64,000 nucleotides of DNA from Pseudooceanicola atlanticus (GCF_000768315.1 NZ_AQQX01000003.1:186001-250000); one strand, 5' to 3'. Shown: positions 52,927-61,816, counted from the first letter of the stretch. The notes: generated by a model not told the origin, from the letters alone. Numbers and translations: made by a program.

Positions 52927-53979
52927 TCATCCCCGTGGCGCCAGCGCCGCAAGGCAGGCCAGTTCGAACAGCATCTGCGCTGCGGCATGGGCCGTGTTGC
53001 TTGTCGGGTCATAGGACGGCGCGACCTCGACCACGTCACCGCCTTTCAGATCGATGCCCTTCAGCCCGCGCAGGATCGCCATGACCTCGCGCGGTTCCAG
53101 CCCCCCGACCTCAGGCGTGCCGGTGCCGGGCGCAAACCCCGGATCGAGGCTGTCGACATCGAAGGAGACATAGGTCGGCCCGGCGCCCACGACTTCCAGC
53201 GCCCGCGCGATCACCGCGTCGAGGCCCAGTTCGGCCACTTCCTCTGCATGAATGACGGTCATCCCGCTCTGGTAGGAGAATTCCCACAGGAAATCGCCGC
53301 CGCCGCGGATGCCGATCTGGATCGTGCGTTGCGGGTCAAGGGAGCCTTCCAACACCGCCTGCCTGAACGGGCCGCCATGGTGGAACTTCGCGCCCTCATA
53401 GACCCCGCTGGTATCGGCATGGGCGTCGATATGCACCATGCCGAGCGGGCCGTGTTTGCGTGCCAGCGCCGCCAGGATCGGGCGGGAGATCGAGTGATCC
53501 CCGCCCACAGACAGAGGCAGCAGGTCCGACGCGACCACCTTGTCGTAGAACCCCTCGATATCCTCGTGGCAGGTGGTCAGGTCATAGCGGCTGCGCATCG
53601 GCACGTCGCCCAGATCGGCAAAGCGCAGCTTCTGCAACGGGGCCACGTCCAGAACGCGGTTCCAGGGGCCGATCCGTTCGATCTCGCGCACCGCCTTGGG
53701 GCCACGACGGGACCCGGCGCGGTTGGTCACGCCCAGGTCCATCGGCACACCGATCAGCGCCACATCCAGGTCGTCGATCCGCCCGCCCTCCAGCAGCACC
53801 TGCGCCGCATCGGCAAGGTACGGCGCGTCCAGCAGGGTCGAGACGCCGGCAAAGGGCCAGGCCCGCCGCCCGCCTTCGGCGAACACGCCATCCGCCACGG
53901 CCTTTAGCCGCGGATCGTGAAAGACCGTGCCCTTGTCGTTGCCGTAGAGCGCGCGCAATTCGTCCAGTGTCTTGGCCAT
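52927..53979 (-). CDS. Ureohydrolase family protein (agmatinase / guanidino-acid hydrolase-like)
   Basis: A 350-aa binuclear manganese ureohydrolase that should cleave urea from a guanidino compound. Metal ligands: GGDHS (His162), HIDAHAD (Asp185, His187, Asp189), SFDVDSLDP (Asp274, Asp276). The 65-residue N-terminal extension before LDVALIGVPMD is found in guanidinobutyrase/guanidinopropionase-like members, so agmatinase is only one option. Stands alone between the repeat and a GNAT gene. Confidence 0.85.
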   Translation of the reverse strand: MAKTLDELRALYGNDKGTVFHDPRLKAVADGVFAEGGRRAWPFAGVSTLLDAPYLADAAQVLLEGGRIDDLDVALIGVPMDLGVTNRAGSRRGPKAVREIERIGPWNRVLDVAPLQKLRFADLGDVPMRSRYDLTTCHEDIEGFYDKVVASDLLPLSVGGDHSISRPILAALARKHGPLGMVHIDAHADTSGVYEGAKFHHGGPFRQAVLEGSLDPQRTIQIGIRGGGDFLWEFSYQSGMTVIHAEEVAELGLDAVIARALEVVGAGPTYVSFDVDSLDPGFAPGTGTPEVGGLEPREVMAILRGLKGIDLKGGDVVEVAPSYDPTSNTAHAAAQMLFELACLAALAPRG

Positions 53980-54083
53980 GGGACCTCCTTCTTTGCGGCA
54001 AGAAAGGCGTGAACTGCGCGGAATGGCAAGCCCGCCCTGACACTCGCCGCCCAGTCGGGCAGCGACGGCGCATTTTGGTGGCG

Positions 54084-54767
54084 TCAGCCCTGCGCGGCGA
54101 GACGCCGGAAAATGCCCACCTGCATCGCCGCGCGCGGTTCGAATCCGAGGGAGCGGTAAAGCCCGATTGCCGCATCGTTGCTGGCGAAGGCATGCAGGAA
54201 GGGCACATCCCCCGCCGCCGCGATCCCGGCGGCGACATGTTGCGACAACAGCCGGGCCAGCCCCTGCCCGCGCGCGGTTTCGGCGACGCAGACGCCGCTC
54301 ACCTCGACATAGCCGTCACAGGCCATGCGCTCTCCGGCCATGGCGACAAGCGCACCGTCCTGCCGGATGCCGTAGAACCGGCCCAGGTCCAGCGCACGCA
54401 GGGTGAAGGGACCGGGTTTCGTCGCCTCTGCCAGCGCCAGCATCCCGACCGCGTCTGAGGACCCAAGCGGTTCGATGCGGGCGTCATCCACCGCCATGAA
54501 GGGACGCGTCGCGACCAGTTGCACGGCCTCGTCGCGGATCACTGTCTCGAAACCGTCCGGCTCTGCCATGCGGGATGCTTGCAGGAAGGCCGCCAATTGC
54601 CCGGGCGCGACCAACCCGGCCAGGGCTGCCGTATCCGACCCGTCATCGGCGGCAAAGGGCACGATATCGGCGTCGTAACAGATCGCTCCGCCCCTGCGTC
54701 GGGCCAGATGGGAATGGCGCGAGGTCAGCGCCGCACGCGCCGGGACATCCAGGGGATGGTCGCTCAT
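54084..54767 (-). CDS. GNAT-family N-acetyltransferase (FR47-like)
   Basis: A 227-aa protein. The C-terminal half is a FR47-like GNAT domain: YVEVSGVCVAETARGQGLAR (acetyl-CoA loop) and PFLHAFASNDAAIGLYRSLG. The N-terminal half is divergent. ATG 54767 overlaps the MarR gene by 4 nt, so it is probably co-transcribed and under MarR control. The substrate is unknown; the pairing with MarR suggests detoxification or stress response. Confidence 0.8.
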   Translation of the reverse strand: MSDHPLDVPARAALTSRHSHLARRRGGAICYDADIVPFAADDGSDTAALAGLVAPGQLAAFLQASRMAEPDGFETVIRDEAVQLVATRPFMAVDDARIEPLGSSDAVGMLALAEATKPGPFTLRALDLGRFYGIRQDGALVAMAGERMACDGYVEVSGVCVAETARGQGLARLLSQHVAAGIAAAGDVPFLHAFASNDAAIGLYRSLGFEPRAAMQVGIFRRLAAQG

Positions 54768-55252
54768 TCGGTGTCTCCGGTCCTGCGGCTCAGCGGGCGG
54801 TCGGCCAGCCCGTCCTCGATCCGGTCTAGGTGATCCAGCAGCTCCGCCGCAAAGCCGTCGCAGAGATCCGCCACCGCACGTTCAACACGCGGCCAGACCT
54901 CGGCCCGGCATTGCGCGACAAAGGCCGTGCCTTCCTCGGTCAGCGACACGACGCGGATGCGCCCGTCACTGTCACTGGGCCGGATGGCGACCATTCCGGA
55001 TTTAGAGAGGCTTGCGACCGCGCGGGTGATGCCCGGCTGGGTCACGCCCAGGGCCTCGCTGATCTGCCCCACCTGTTGCGGGCCGCGCCGGTCCAGCAGG
55101 TTCAGCAGCGGATGAGACGCGACAGGCACCTGCGTCGCGGCCTCTCCCAAGACGACCTGGGTTTCGGCCTGCAGACGTTCACCCAGGCGGCGGAAGCGCG
55201 TGCCAAGGGTCAAAAGACCGGTCGAGCGAAGGACGTCATCTGATTCATGCAT
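54764..55252 (-). CDS. MarR-family transcriptional regulator
   Basis: A 162-aa winged-helix repressor. SHPLLNLLDRRGPQQVGQIS then GVTQPGITRAVASLSKSGMV is the recognition helix, and RPSDSDGRIRVVSLTEEG the wing. ATG 55252 is used because it lies at the edge of a perfect palindrome and starts MHESDDVLRSTGLL; the frame extends 19 codons further upstream but these would read through the operator. Forms an operon with the following GNAT gene. Confidence 0.88.
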   Translation of the reverse strand: MHESDDVLRSTGLLTLGTRFRRLGERLQAETQVVLGEAATQVPVASHPLLNLLDRRGPQQVGQISEALGVTQPGITRAVASLSKSGMVAIRPSDSDGRIRVVSLTEEGTAFVAQCRAEVWPRVERAVADLCDGFAAELLDHLDRIEDGLADRPLSRRTGDTE

Positions 55253-55280
55253 AGTTATATAACTACGCATATAGATATGC
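55252..55280. promoter_or_regulatory. Twin palindromes at the MarR gene start (probable autoregulatory operator)
   Basis: TAGTTATATAACTA (55252-55265) is a perfect 14-bp palindrome touching the start codon, and GCATAT-AG-ATATGC (55267-55280) is a second. Together they fill the space where the promoter should be. MarR proteins typically bind such AT-rich palindromes in their own promoter. Confidence 0.65.
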
Positions 55281-55310
55281 CGACGCAAGGCACCAGACGG
55301 CAAATGCACA

Positions 55311-55345
55311 AAAGAAAAACCCCCGCCCGATCAGGCAGGGGTTTT
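55311..55345 (-). terminator. Terminator of acpP
   Basis: Minus strand AAAACCCCTGCC...GGCGGGGGTTTTTC hairpin with a long T-run, 30-60 nt after acpP and upstream of the MarR gene. Confidence 0.85.
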
Positions 55346-55371
55346 CCGAATTCCGATGGAAGGGCCTGGGA

Positions 55372-55605
55372 TCAGGCGGCTTCCTTGATGAACTTGACCG
55401 CGTCGCCGAAGGTCTGGATGTTCTCGGCTGCGTCGTCGGGGATTTCGATGCCGAATTCCTCTTCGAAGGCCATGACCAGTTCGACGGTGTCGAGGCTGTC
55501 TGCGCCCAGGTCATCGATGAACGAAGCGTTTTCCGTCACCTTGTCCTCTTCCACACCCAGATGCTCGACAACGATTTTCTTCACGCGCTCTGCGACATCG
55601 CTCAT
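55372..55605 (-). CDS. acpP: Acyl carrier protein
   Basis: A 77-aa acidic carrier for fatty-acid synthesis. The phosphopantetheine attachment Ser37 is in [18 protein letters not shown] 55605 starts [10 protein letters not shown] with GAGGGG about 8 nt upstream; five extra in-frame codons upstream are not supported. Monocistronic here, with its own promoter and terminator. Confidence 0.96.
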   Translation of the reverse strand: MSDVAERVKKIVVEHLGVEEDKVTENASFIDDLGADSLDTVELVMAFEEEFGIEIPDDAAENIQTFGDAVKFIKEAA

Positions 55606-55947
55606 AGGAGTTCCCCTCACTATCTCTCTTGGGCTCGTGGCCCGGTTCTGCCCTCGCCCCAGGCGGGGTCGTGCTGTGGTGCCCCGTCGGGGCGGCTTGC
55701 TCCCGCAAAGCTGCGAGAGACCGGATCACAAAAATGCGAACCGGCCGGTCTGAGCCGCCTATATCACACGCGACACTGGACGCAAACGATTTCGCGCCCA
55801 CCCCTAAATGGGGACAACGCCGCGTCATTTCCATGGTCAGGCATGGATTTCCGCATCCCGCAAGGGCCGGCAAGGTGATCCGCACCCTGCCCCGCTGGCC
55901 ACGCCGGCACGGTGCCCGATCCGAGGCTGCCGCAGTGCGGCAGGCGC
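55606..55947. other. Long leader region of acpP
   Basis: 342 bp without a supported gene. It holds a candidate minus-strand promoter TTGCGT-16 nt-TATAGG (55758-55785) and GC-rich inverted repeats (GCCCC/GGGGC near 55655-55700) in the presumed 5' leader. The Atm1-type gene ends at 55948 on the same strand. Confidence 0.4.
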
Positions 55948-57765
55948 TCAGGCCGCCTCTGCCTCCTGCCGCGCCCACAGGCCGGAATAGCGCCCGCCCT
56001 TCAGCAGCAGATCGGCATGGGTGCCCTCCTCGACGATCTCTCCGGCCTCCAGCACGACGATGCGGTCGGCATCGGCGATGGTGGACAGACGGTGCGCGAT
56101 GGTCAGAACCGTACGCCCCTCGCCGGCGCGGGCCAGCGCCTCCTGGATGCCGCGCTCGGTTTCCGTGTCCAAGGCCGAGGTCGCCTCGTCCAGAAGCAGG
56201 ATCGGAGGGTTCTTCAGCAGCGTCCGGGCGATGCCCACGCGCTGCTTTTCCCCGCCCGAAAGCTTCAGGCCCCGCTCGCCGACCCGCGTTTCGTAGCCTT
56301 CCGGCAACCCGATGATGAAATCGTGGATCTGGGCGGCCCTGGCGGCGGCCTCGATCTCGTCCTGGGTGGCGCCGTCGCGGCCATAGGCGATGTTGTAACG
56401 CACGGTATCGTTGAACAGCACCGTATCCTGAGGCACCACGCCGATATTGGCATGCAGGCTATCCTGGGTGACGTCGCGCAGGTCCTGACCGTCGATGCTC
56501 AGCGATCCGCCGGTCACGTCGTAGAAGCGGAACAGCAGCCGCCCGATCGTCGACTTGCCCGACCCCGAGGGGCCCACGATGGCCACCTTCTGGCCCGGCT
56601 CGATCTTCACCGAAATCCCCTTGAGGATCGGCCGCGCCGGATCATAGGCGAATTCCACGTCCCGCAGTTCCACCGCGCCGCCGCGCACATCGAGGTCCGG
56701 CGCACCGGGCTTGTCCTTGATCTCGGCCGGCTGTTCGAGCAGGTCGAACATCTCGCCCATATCGACCAGCGCCTGCCGGATCTCGCGATAGACCCCGCCC
56801 AGGAAGTTCAGCGGCATGGAAATCTGGATCATATAGGCGTTGACCATGACGAAATCGCCCACTGTCAGCGATCCGTTCTGCACCCCCACGGCGGCCATCA
56901 CCATCACGATGATCAGGCCCAGCGTGATCAGCACCGATTGCCCGAAATTGAGAAAGGCAAGCGACGTCGCTGTCTTGATCGACGCGGCTTCGTACCCGGC
57001 CATCGCCTGGTCGTACCGCGCCGCTTCGCGCCCCTCGGCCCCGAAATACTTCACGGTCTCGAAGTTCAGCAGCGAATCGATGGCCTTCTGGTTGGCGTCG
57101 GTGTCCTGGTCGTTCATGACCTTGCGCAGCTTCACCCGCCATTCGGTCACCTTGAAGGTGAAGGCCACGTAGGCCCCGATCACTGCCATCACCACCGCAA
57201 GGTACCAGAAATCGAACGCCGCCCAGAGCACGATGCCCACCAGGAACAGCTCGATGATCAGCGGCCCGATGGAAAACAGCAGGAAGCGCAGCAGGAATTC
57301 CACGCCTTTCACGCCCCGTTCGATGATCCTGCTCAGCCCGCCAGTCTTGCGGCTGATGTGATAGCGCATCGACAGGCGGTGCATGTGCTCGAACGTCTCG
57401 AAGGCCAGCTGCCGCAGCGCCCGCTGCCCGACCCGTGCAAAGACCACGTCGCGCAACTGCTGGAACCCGACCGACAACATTCGGCTCATGCCATAGACCA
57501 CGGTCAACGACACCGCGCCCAGCGACACCAGCCAGCCGACGCTGTCGCCCTCACCCGCCAACGCATCGACCGCAGCCTTGTAAAGGAACGGCGTGCCCAC
57601 GGCGACCAGCTTGGCCAGCAGCAGCACCACCAGCGCGATCACGACGCGCCGTTTCACCCATGTCTGACCCTCCGGCCAGAGATAGGGCACGACGCGGCGG
57701 ATGATCTCCATCCCGTTCTTCGGCATTTCGGTGGTGGTCTGCGACCCGCTGCCCAATCGTCTCAT
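55948..57765 (-). CDS. Atm1/HMT1-type ABC exporter (fused permease and ATPase)
   Basis: A 605-aa half-transporter working as a homodimer. Six membrane helices (about 40-330) include NFGQSVLITLGLIIVMVMAA and LNFLGGVYREIRQALVDMGE, which are typical of the Atm1 branch. The nucleotide-binding domain has Walker A GPSGSGKST (about 397), signature LSGGEKQR (about 500) and DEATSALD. Relatives export glutathione persulfides or glutathione-metal conjugates. Divergent from a cysteine-rich ArsR regulator, which favours a heavy-metal role; iron-sulfur maturation is the alternative. Confidence 0.87.
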   Translation of the reverse strand: MRRLGSGSQTTTEMPKNGMEIIRRVVPYLWPEGQTWVKRRVVIALVVLLLAKLVAVGTPFLYKAAVDALAGEGDSVGWLVSLGAVSLTVVYGMSRMLSVGFQQLRDVVFARVGQRALRQLAFETFEHMHRLSMRYHISRKTGGLSRIIERGVKGVEFLLRFLLFSIGPLIIELFLVGIVLWAAFDFWYLAVVMAVIGAYVAFTFKVTEWRVKLRKVMNDQDTDANQKAIDSLLNFETVKYFGAEGREAARYDQAMAGYEAASIKTATSLAFLNFGQSVLITLGLIIVMVMAAVGVQNGSLTVGDFVMVNAYMIQISMPLNFLGGVYREIRQALVDMGEMFDLLEQPAEIKDKPGAPDLDVRGGAVELRDVEFAYDPARPILKGISVKIEPGQKVAIVGPSGSGKSTIGRLLFRFYDVTGGSLSIDGQDLRDVTQDSLHANIGVVPQDTVLFNDTVRYNIAYGRDGATQDEIEAAARAAQIHDFIIGLPEGYETRVGERGLKLSGGEKQRVGIARTLLKNPPILLLDEATSALDTETERGIQEALARAGEGRTVLTIAHRLSTIADADRIVVLEAGEIVEEGTHADLLLKGGRYSGLWARQEAEAA

Positions 57766-57784
57766 CGGGTTTCCTCAATCATGC

Positions 57785-57813
57785 TTGCCGGATTGGCCTG
57801 ACTGGCGTATCAA
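57785..57813 (+). promoter_or_regulatory. Candidate promoter of the arsR-like gene
   Basis: TTGCCG (57785-57790), 17 nt, TATCAA (57808-57813). Transcription would start about 57820, at the edge of the inverted repeat that follows. Confidence 0.4.
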
Positions 57814-57820
57814 GGCGTAA

Positions 57821-57848
57821 ATTTCAACGTTTCATGAGTAGTTGAAAT
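57821..57848. promoter_or_regulatory. Perfect inverted repeat, probable ArsR operator
   Basis: ATTTCAAC (57821-57828) and GTTGAAAT (57841-57848) are exact complements 12 nt apart, ending directly at the arsR ATG and lying in the divergent region with the Atm1-type gene. It replaces the normal Shine-Dalgarno position, so the arsR message may be poorly translated or leaderless. Confidence 0.7.
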
Positions 57849-58208
57849 ATGAGAGAAGCACAAGCCCTCGCCGCCCTTGCGGCCCTGGCCCATGAAACCC
57901 GGTTGCAGATCGTGCGGCTGCTGGTACCCCATGGCCGAGACGGGCTGCCCGCGGGCGAGATCGGCGGCAAGGTCGATTGCTCGGCATCCCGGCTGTCGTT
58001 CCACCTGTCGGCGCTGGAACAGGCAGGGCTGATCGTGGCCCGTCGTGACGGTCGCCGGGTGATCTATTCGGCCCGCCGCCGCAAGATGGGAAGCCTGATC
58101 GGATACCTTCTGAACGATTGCTGCAATGGCGACGAAACCGTCTGCAATACCTGCGGCTTCGATGGGCCCAACGGCCGCGGCGATTGCCGCGCGGGAATTC
58201 ACGGCTAG
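57849..58208 (+). CDS. ArsR-family metalloregulator with C-terminal cysteine cluster
   Basis: A 119-aa winged-helix repressor: LAHETRLQIVRLLV, CSASRLSFHLSALEQAGLIV (recognition helix) and RRDGRRVIYSA (wing). Cysteines 91, 92, 99 and 102 (LNDCCNGDETVCNTCG) follow the last helix, like the CC-x(n)-C arsenite site of Acidithiobacillus-type ArsR; Cys113 and Cys44 are extra. Likely senses As(III), Sb(III) or another thiophilic metal. Divergent from the Atm1-type exporter and 42 bp upstream of an SDR gene. Confidence 0.87.
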   Translation: MREAQALAALAALAHETRLQIVRLLVPHGRDGLPAGEIGGKVDCSASRLSFHLSALEQAGLIVARRDGRRVIYSARRRKMGSLIGYLLNDCCNGDETVCNTCGFDGPNGRGDCRAGIHG

Positions 58209-58250
58209 TATCAAGGGGAACAGTCCCCGCGAGGCCAAAGGACGGACCCC

Positions 58251-59303
58251 ATGCTCGACACTTCCACACCCGTGATGGTGACCGGCGCGACCGGCTACGT
58301 GGCCGGGTGGATCGTCAAGCGCCTGCTCGAAGAAGGGATGACCGTGCATGCCCCGGTCCGCAACCCCCATGACAGCGCCAAGCTGCAGCACCTCAACGCC
58401 ATCGCTGGCGGCAGCCCGGGCACGATCCGATATTTCGAGGCCGACCTGCTCAAGGACGGATCCTATGCCGACGCAATGGAGGGATGTTCGGTCGTCTTCC
58501 ACACCGCCTCTCCGTTCAGCACGAACGTGAAGAACCCGCAGAAGGATCTCGTCGACCCTGCCCTGCTCGGCACCCGCAACGTACTGATCCAGGCCAACAA
58601 CGTCACATCGGTGCGGCGGGTCGTCCTCACATCCTCCTGCGCGGCGATCTACACCGATGCCATCGACACGGTGAACGCCCCCGGCGGAATGCTGACCGAG
58701 GATATCTGGAACACCACCGCCTCGCTCGACTACCAGCCCTATTCCTATTCCAAGACCGTGGCCGAACAGCAGGCCTGGACTCTGGCAAAAGCGCAGGATC
58801 GCTGGGACCTCGTCACCATCAACCCCAGCCTGGTCCTCGGGCCCGCCATAGGCGGCCGGCCCAGTTCGGAAAGCTTCTCCATCATGCGACGCGCCGGCAC
58901 GGGTGAATTCTCGCGCGGCGCCCCCCGCATCGGTATCGGTGTCGTCGATGTCAGAGAAGTCGCCAAGGCGCATGTGAAGGCCGCCTTTGATCCGGGCGTC
59001 TCGGGCCGGCATATCGTGTCGGGCCACGACACGGACATCTTCTCTGTCGTGAAAACGCTGGCAGAACCCTACGGCGATGAATACCCCCTGCCCCGACGCT
59101 CGCTGCCCCGCTGGCTTCTGTGGTTGGTCGCGCCCATGGTCGGGATGGAGCGCGCCTGGGTCCGCCGCAACGCCAACGTGCCGTGGCACGCGGACAATTC
59201 CAAATCCATCGAACAGCTGGGGATCGAGTATCGCCCGCTCGAGGACACCACACGAGACATGTTCGCCTACATGATCGACCAAGGCTATTTCGACAAAGGG
59301 TAA
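58251..59303 (+). CDS. NAD(P)-dependent extended SDR (dihydroflavonol-reductase-like)
   Basis: A 350-aa Rossmann enzyme. The cofactor motif TGATGYVAG is at 11-19, VVFHTASPF is the strand-4 motif, TSSCAAIYTD carries the catalytic Ser region and YSYSKTVAEQQAW the Tyr-x-x-x-Lys. C-terminal substrate domain has no recognisable specificity. Follows the ArsR gene on the same strand and may be co-transcribed. The substrate is unknown. Confidence 0.82.
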   Translation: MLDTSTPVMVTGATGYVAGWIVKRLLEEGMTVHAPVRNPHDSAKLQHLNAIAGGSPGTIRYFEADLLKDGSYADAMEGCSVVFHTASPFSTNVKNPQKDLVDPALLGTRNVLIQANNVTSVRRVVLTSSCAAIYTDAIDTVNAPGGMLTEDIWNTTASLDYQPYSYSKTVAEQQAWTLAKAQDRWDLVTINPSLVLGPAIGGRPSSESFSIMRRAGTGEFSRGAPRIGIGVVDVREVAKAHVKAAFDPGVSGRHIVSGHDTDIFSVVKTLAEPYGDEYPLPRRSLPRWLLWLVAPMVGMERAWVRRNANVPWHADNSKSIEQLGIEYRPLEDTTRDMFAYMIDQGYFDKG

Positions 59304-59398
59304 CACCGGCAGATCACGCCGGCTGTCACCCCATCGGAAACCGAAATCTCAGGTCTTGTCCAAACCGGCCCTGCTTCGGCGCCCGGCCTTGGATCCGA

Positions 59399-61135
59399 TT
59401 ACTCTTCAGCGGCAGGCACCGTGAAGACCTGGCCCGGATAGATCAGGTCCGGGTCACGGATCAGGTCCTTGTTGGCGTTGAACACGCGCACATAGGCAAT
59501 CCCTTCGCCGTAGCGGTCGCGTGCAATGGCCCAGAGCGTCGATCCCGGCTGCACCGTAACCGTGCTGGCCAATGTCGGCTGGGCGTCTGCCACGGCCTGC
59601 GGGGCCTCGCGCTTGAACGGCGTCTCGACCCGCGATTGCACGGTGCCGGCCTCGTCGACCTCGTCGACCCGCAAGCGATAGATGCCGGTATCCACGTTCG
59701 GCAACTCCGCGCGCCAGCGGCCATCCTCGGCGATCCGCGACACGGTGATCGGCTTGTCATCCAGGTAGATCCGGATGAAACCACCGCTGCGGCCGCGTCC
59801 CGAAAGGGACACGTCGCCGATATCGGAATAGGTGATCGAGTCGATGGCCACGTCATCCATGACCTCGGGCGACGGAGCCTGCAGCACCTCGACCCCGGCT
59901 TCGGACGACAGGATCACTACGGGCGTCACGGCCTGCGCCGCCATCGCCACCGGTTCCTCCGGGCTGTCGGTCGGCGCGACCGAAGCGACGGGCGCGGGTG
60001 CGTCGGGCTCCGTACTGGCCACCTGCGGCGTATCCGGCGCGGTCGGAGCGGTTTCTTTCCCGACCTCCGGGGCCGTGTTGGAGGGTGTCTCAGCGGCGGC
60101 GGTTTCGACCGGCTCGCCTGTCATCGCGGCCTCGCTCTGTTCCGCAGGCGTGTTCTGATCGACCGGCGCCGCTTCAGCGGTCGCAACTGGCGCTGCCGTC
60201 GAGGTCGGCTCCGTCTCAGTCTCGGGCGTCACCGCAGGATCAGCAGAAGCCACTGCCGTCGCACTCGGCTCAGCCACGGATTCCGGCGTCGCTGGAGGGT
60301 CAGCAACCTCCGCCGTTTCGGCCGGCTCCATTGTCCCGGCAGCTTCCGCAGTCTCGCTCTGTTCAACCGTCGCGGTCGGCTCCGCAGCCTCCGCGACGCT
60401 TTCCGGCGCAGCAGGGTCAGAGGCAGCAGGCGCCTCAGTCGAAGCCATTTCGCTCTCGGTTGTCGCTTCAGGCGCAGCCGGCATGTCAGGCTCAGAAACC
60501 GTTGCCTCTGACGCCGCCGCCACATCTTCAGACGTCTCGCTCGCGACCGGCTCGGACGACGTCACGTCTTCCGTCGACGGTTCCGCTTCTGCCTGCGCGA
60601 CAAGGGTCGGCCCCAGGATCACCTCGTCGACCGACACGACATCCCCGTCCGGTCCGCTCATCGACAGCGACAGCACACGCGGCGAGGCCGAAGGCTCCAG
60701 GTCAAGGAAGGCCACGAACTTGCCGTCGCCGCCTGCGCGCTCCACCACGGCCTCGACCCCGTCCACGAGGATCGAGATATCGGCATTCGGCGCGCCGGCC
60801 CCGGCGACCAGCGTCTGGCCATCGGTTTCCATGCGCACGACGTCGAAACGCGGGGGATCGATTTCGGGCGCAGCGACAGGCTCGGGCGTCTCCTCGGTCG
60901 CCGTATCTTCTGCAGCCTCAACGACCTCATCCGCCTCGGGCTCAGCGGTGCCTTGCGACGCCTCCGCCTCGACCTGCGCGACATCCGCGGCCTGTTCCAT
61001 CACCGCGATCGGGGCCGGTGTCGGGGCCTCCGGTTCGAACACGCCGGCGACATAGGCCACCGTTACCGCGACGCCAACCGTCGCCGCTCCCGCGACCGAG
61101 ACACCCGGCCATCCGCCAAGACTTGCCAGATTCAC
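59399..61135 (-). CDS. Membrane-anchored LysM protein with long acidic Ala/Glu/Thr/Pro-rich linker
   Basis: A 578-aa protein: a hydrophobic anchor (about 10-34, VSVAGAATVGVAVTVAYVAG), two Ig/bacterial-adhesin-like beta segments (ADISILVDGVEAVVERAGGD and GGFIRIYLDDKPITVSRIAE, each followed by a DGxW/K-type strand), about 200 residues of A/E/T/P/S low complexity between them, and a C-terminal LysM domain (VTVQPGSTLWAIARDRYGEG, LIYPGQVFTVP) that binds peptidoglycan. Start is GTG 61135 with AAAGGA about 6 nt upstream; the ATGs further upstream have no such site. Probable cell-wall-spanning protein. Confidence 0.8.
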   Translation of the reverse strand: MNLASLGGWPGVSVAGAATVGVAVTVAYVAGVFEPEAPTPAPIAVMEQAADVAQVEAEASQGTAEPEADEVVEAAEDTATEETPEPVAAPEIDPPRFDVVRMETDGQTLVAGAGAPNADISILVDGVEAVVERAGGDGKFVAFLDLEPSASPRVLSLSMSGPDGDVVSVDEVILGPTLVAQAEAEPSTEDVTSSEPVASETSEDVAAASEATVSEPDMPAAPEATTESEMASTEAPAASDPAAPESVAEAAEPTATVEQSETAEAAGTMEPAETAEVADPPATPESVAEPSATAVASADPAVTPETETEPTSTAAPVATAEAAPVDQNTPAEQSEAAMTGEPVETAAAETPSNTAPEVGKETAPTAPDTPQVASTEPDAPAPVASVAPTDSPEEPVAMAAQAVTPVVILSSEAGVEVLQAPSPEVMDDVAIDSITYSDIGDVSLSGRGRSGGFIRIYLDDKPITVSRIAEDGRWRAELPNVDTGIYRLRVDEVDEAGTVQSRVETPFKREAPQAVADAQPTLASTVTVQPGSTLWAIARDRYGEGIAYVRVFNANKDLIRDPDLIYPGQVFTVPAAEE

Positions 61136-61252
61136 CCGAAATCCTTTCCTAAGGGGCGCATGCATGGCTGGCATGCGCGGTTGCGCACGTATATCAACAA
61201 GCCCGACACGGGTCAAAACTCCTGACACATCCAGCTTTCAAAGGTAACCGCC

Positions 61253-61816
61253 ATGCCACAGACCGCCCCCGTCCGCTCCATCTGCGTCTTCTGCGGCTCC
61301 CGCCCCGGTGCCCACCCGGCCTACGCCCAGGCCGCAGAGGAGATCGGGAACGCGCTCGCCGGCAGCCGCTGGCGGCTGGTCTATGGCGCAGGCGATGTCG
61401 GGCTGATGGGGCTGACGGCCCGCGCCACCCAGGCGGCGGGCGGCGACACGTTCGGGGTGATTCCCGTGCACCTGCTGCAGGCCGAGGTCGGCAAGCGCGA
61501 CCTGACCAGTTTCATCGTGACCGAGAACATGCACGAGCGCAAAAAGGTCATGTACATGAATTCCGACGCCATCGTCGTGCTGCCCGGCGGCGCCGGCACG
61601 CTGGATGAATTCTTCGAGATCCTGACCTGGGCACAGCTGGGCCTGCACACCAAGCCGATCCTGCTGCTGAATACCGAAGGGTTCTGGACCCCGCTGATCG
61701 GCCTGATCGACCATGTCATCGACCAGGGCTTTGCCGATGCCGGACTGAAGGACATGATCCTCGTCGCCGATACTCCGGCGGCGGCCATGGACATCCTCAA
61801 GACCCGCCTCGCCTGA
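61253..61816 (+). CDS. LOG-family protein (TIGR00730; nucleotide 5'-monophosphate phosphoribohydrolase-like)
   Basis: A 187-aa Rossmann-fold protein. ICVFCGSRPGAHPAY at the start, MHERK (93-97) and PGGAGTLDE (111-119) are the LOG/lysine-decarboxylase-like family motifs. Plant LOG and bacterial homologs cleave ribose-5-phosphate from cytokinin nucleotides or purine nucleotides; the natural substrate here is unknown. Confidence 0.88.
   Translation: MPQTAPVRSICVFCGSRPGAHPAYAQAAEEIGNALAGSRWRLVYGAGDVGLMGLTARATQAAGGDTFGVIPVHLLQAEVGKRDLTSFIVTENMHERKKVMYMNSDAIVVLPGGAGTLDEFFEILTWAQLGLHTKPILLLNTEGFWTPLIGLIDHVIDQGFADAGLKDMILVADTPAAAMDILKTRLA

Noticed and set aside
57810-59306. 498-codon minus-strand frame over the SDR and ArsR genes
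   Set aside because: Shadow of the SDR gene, whose Rossmann and YxxxK motifs are on the plus strand.
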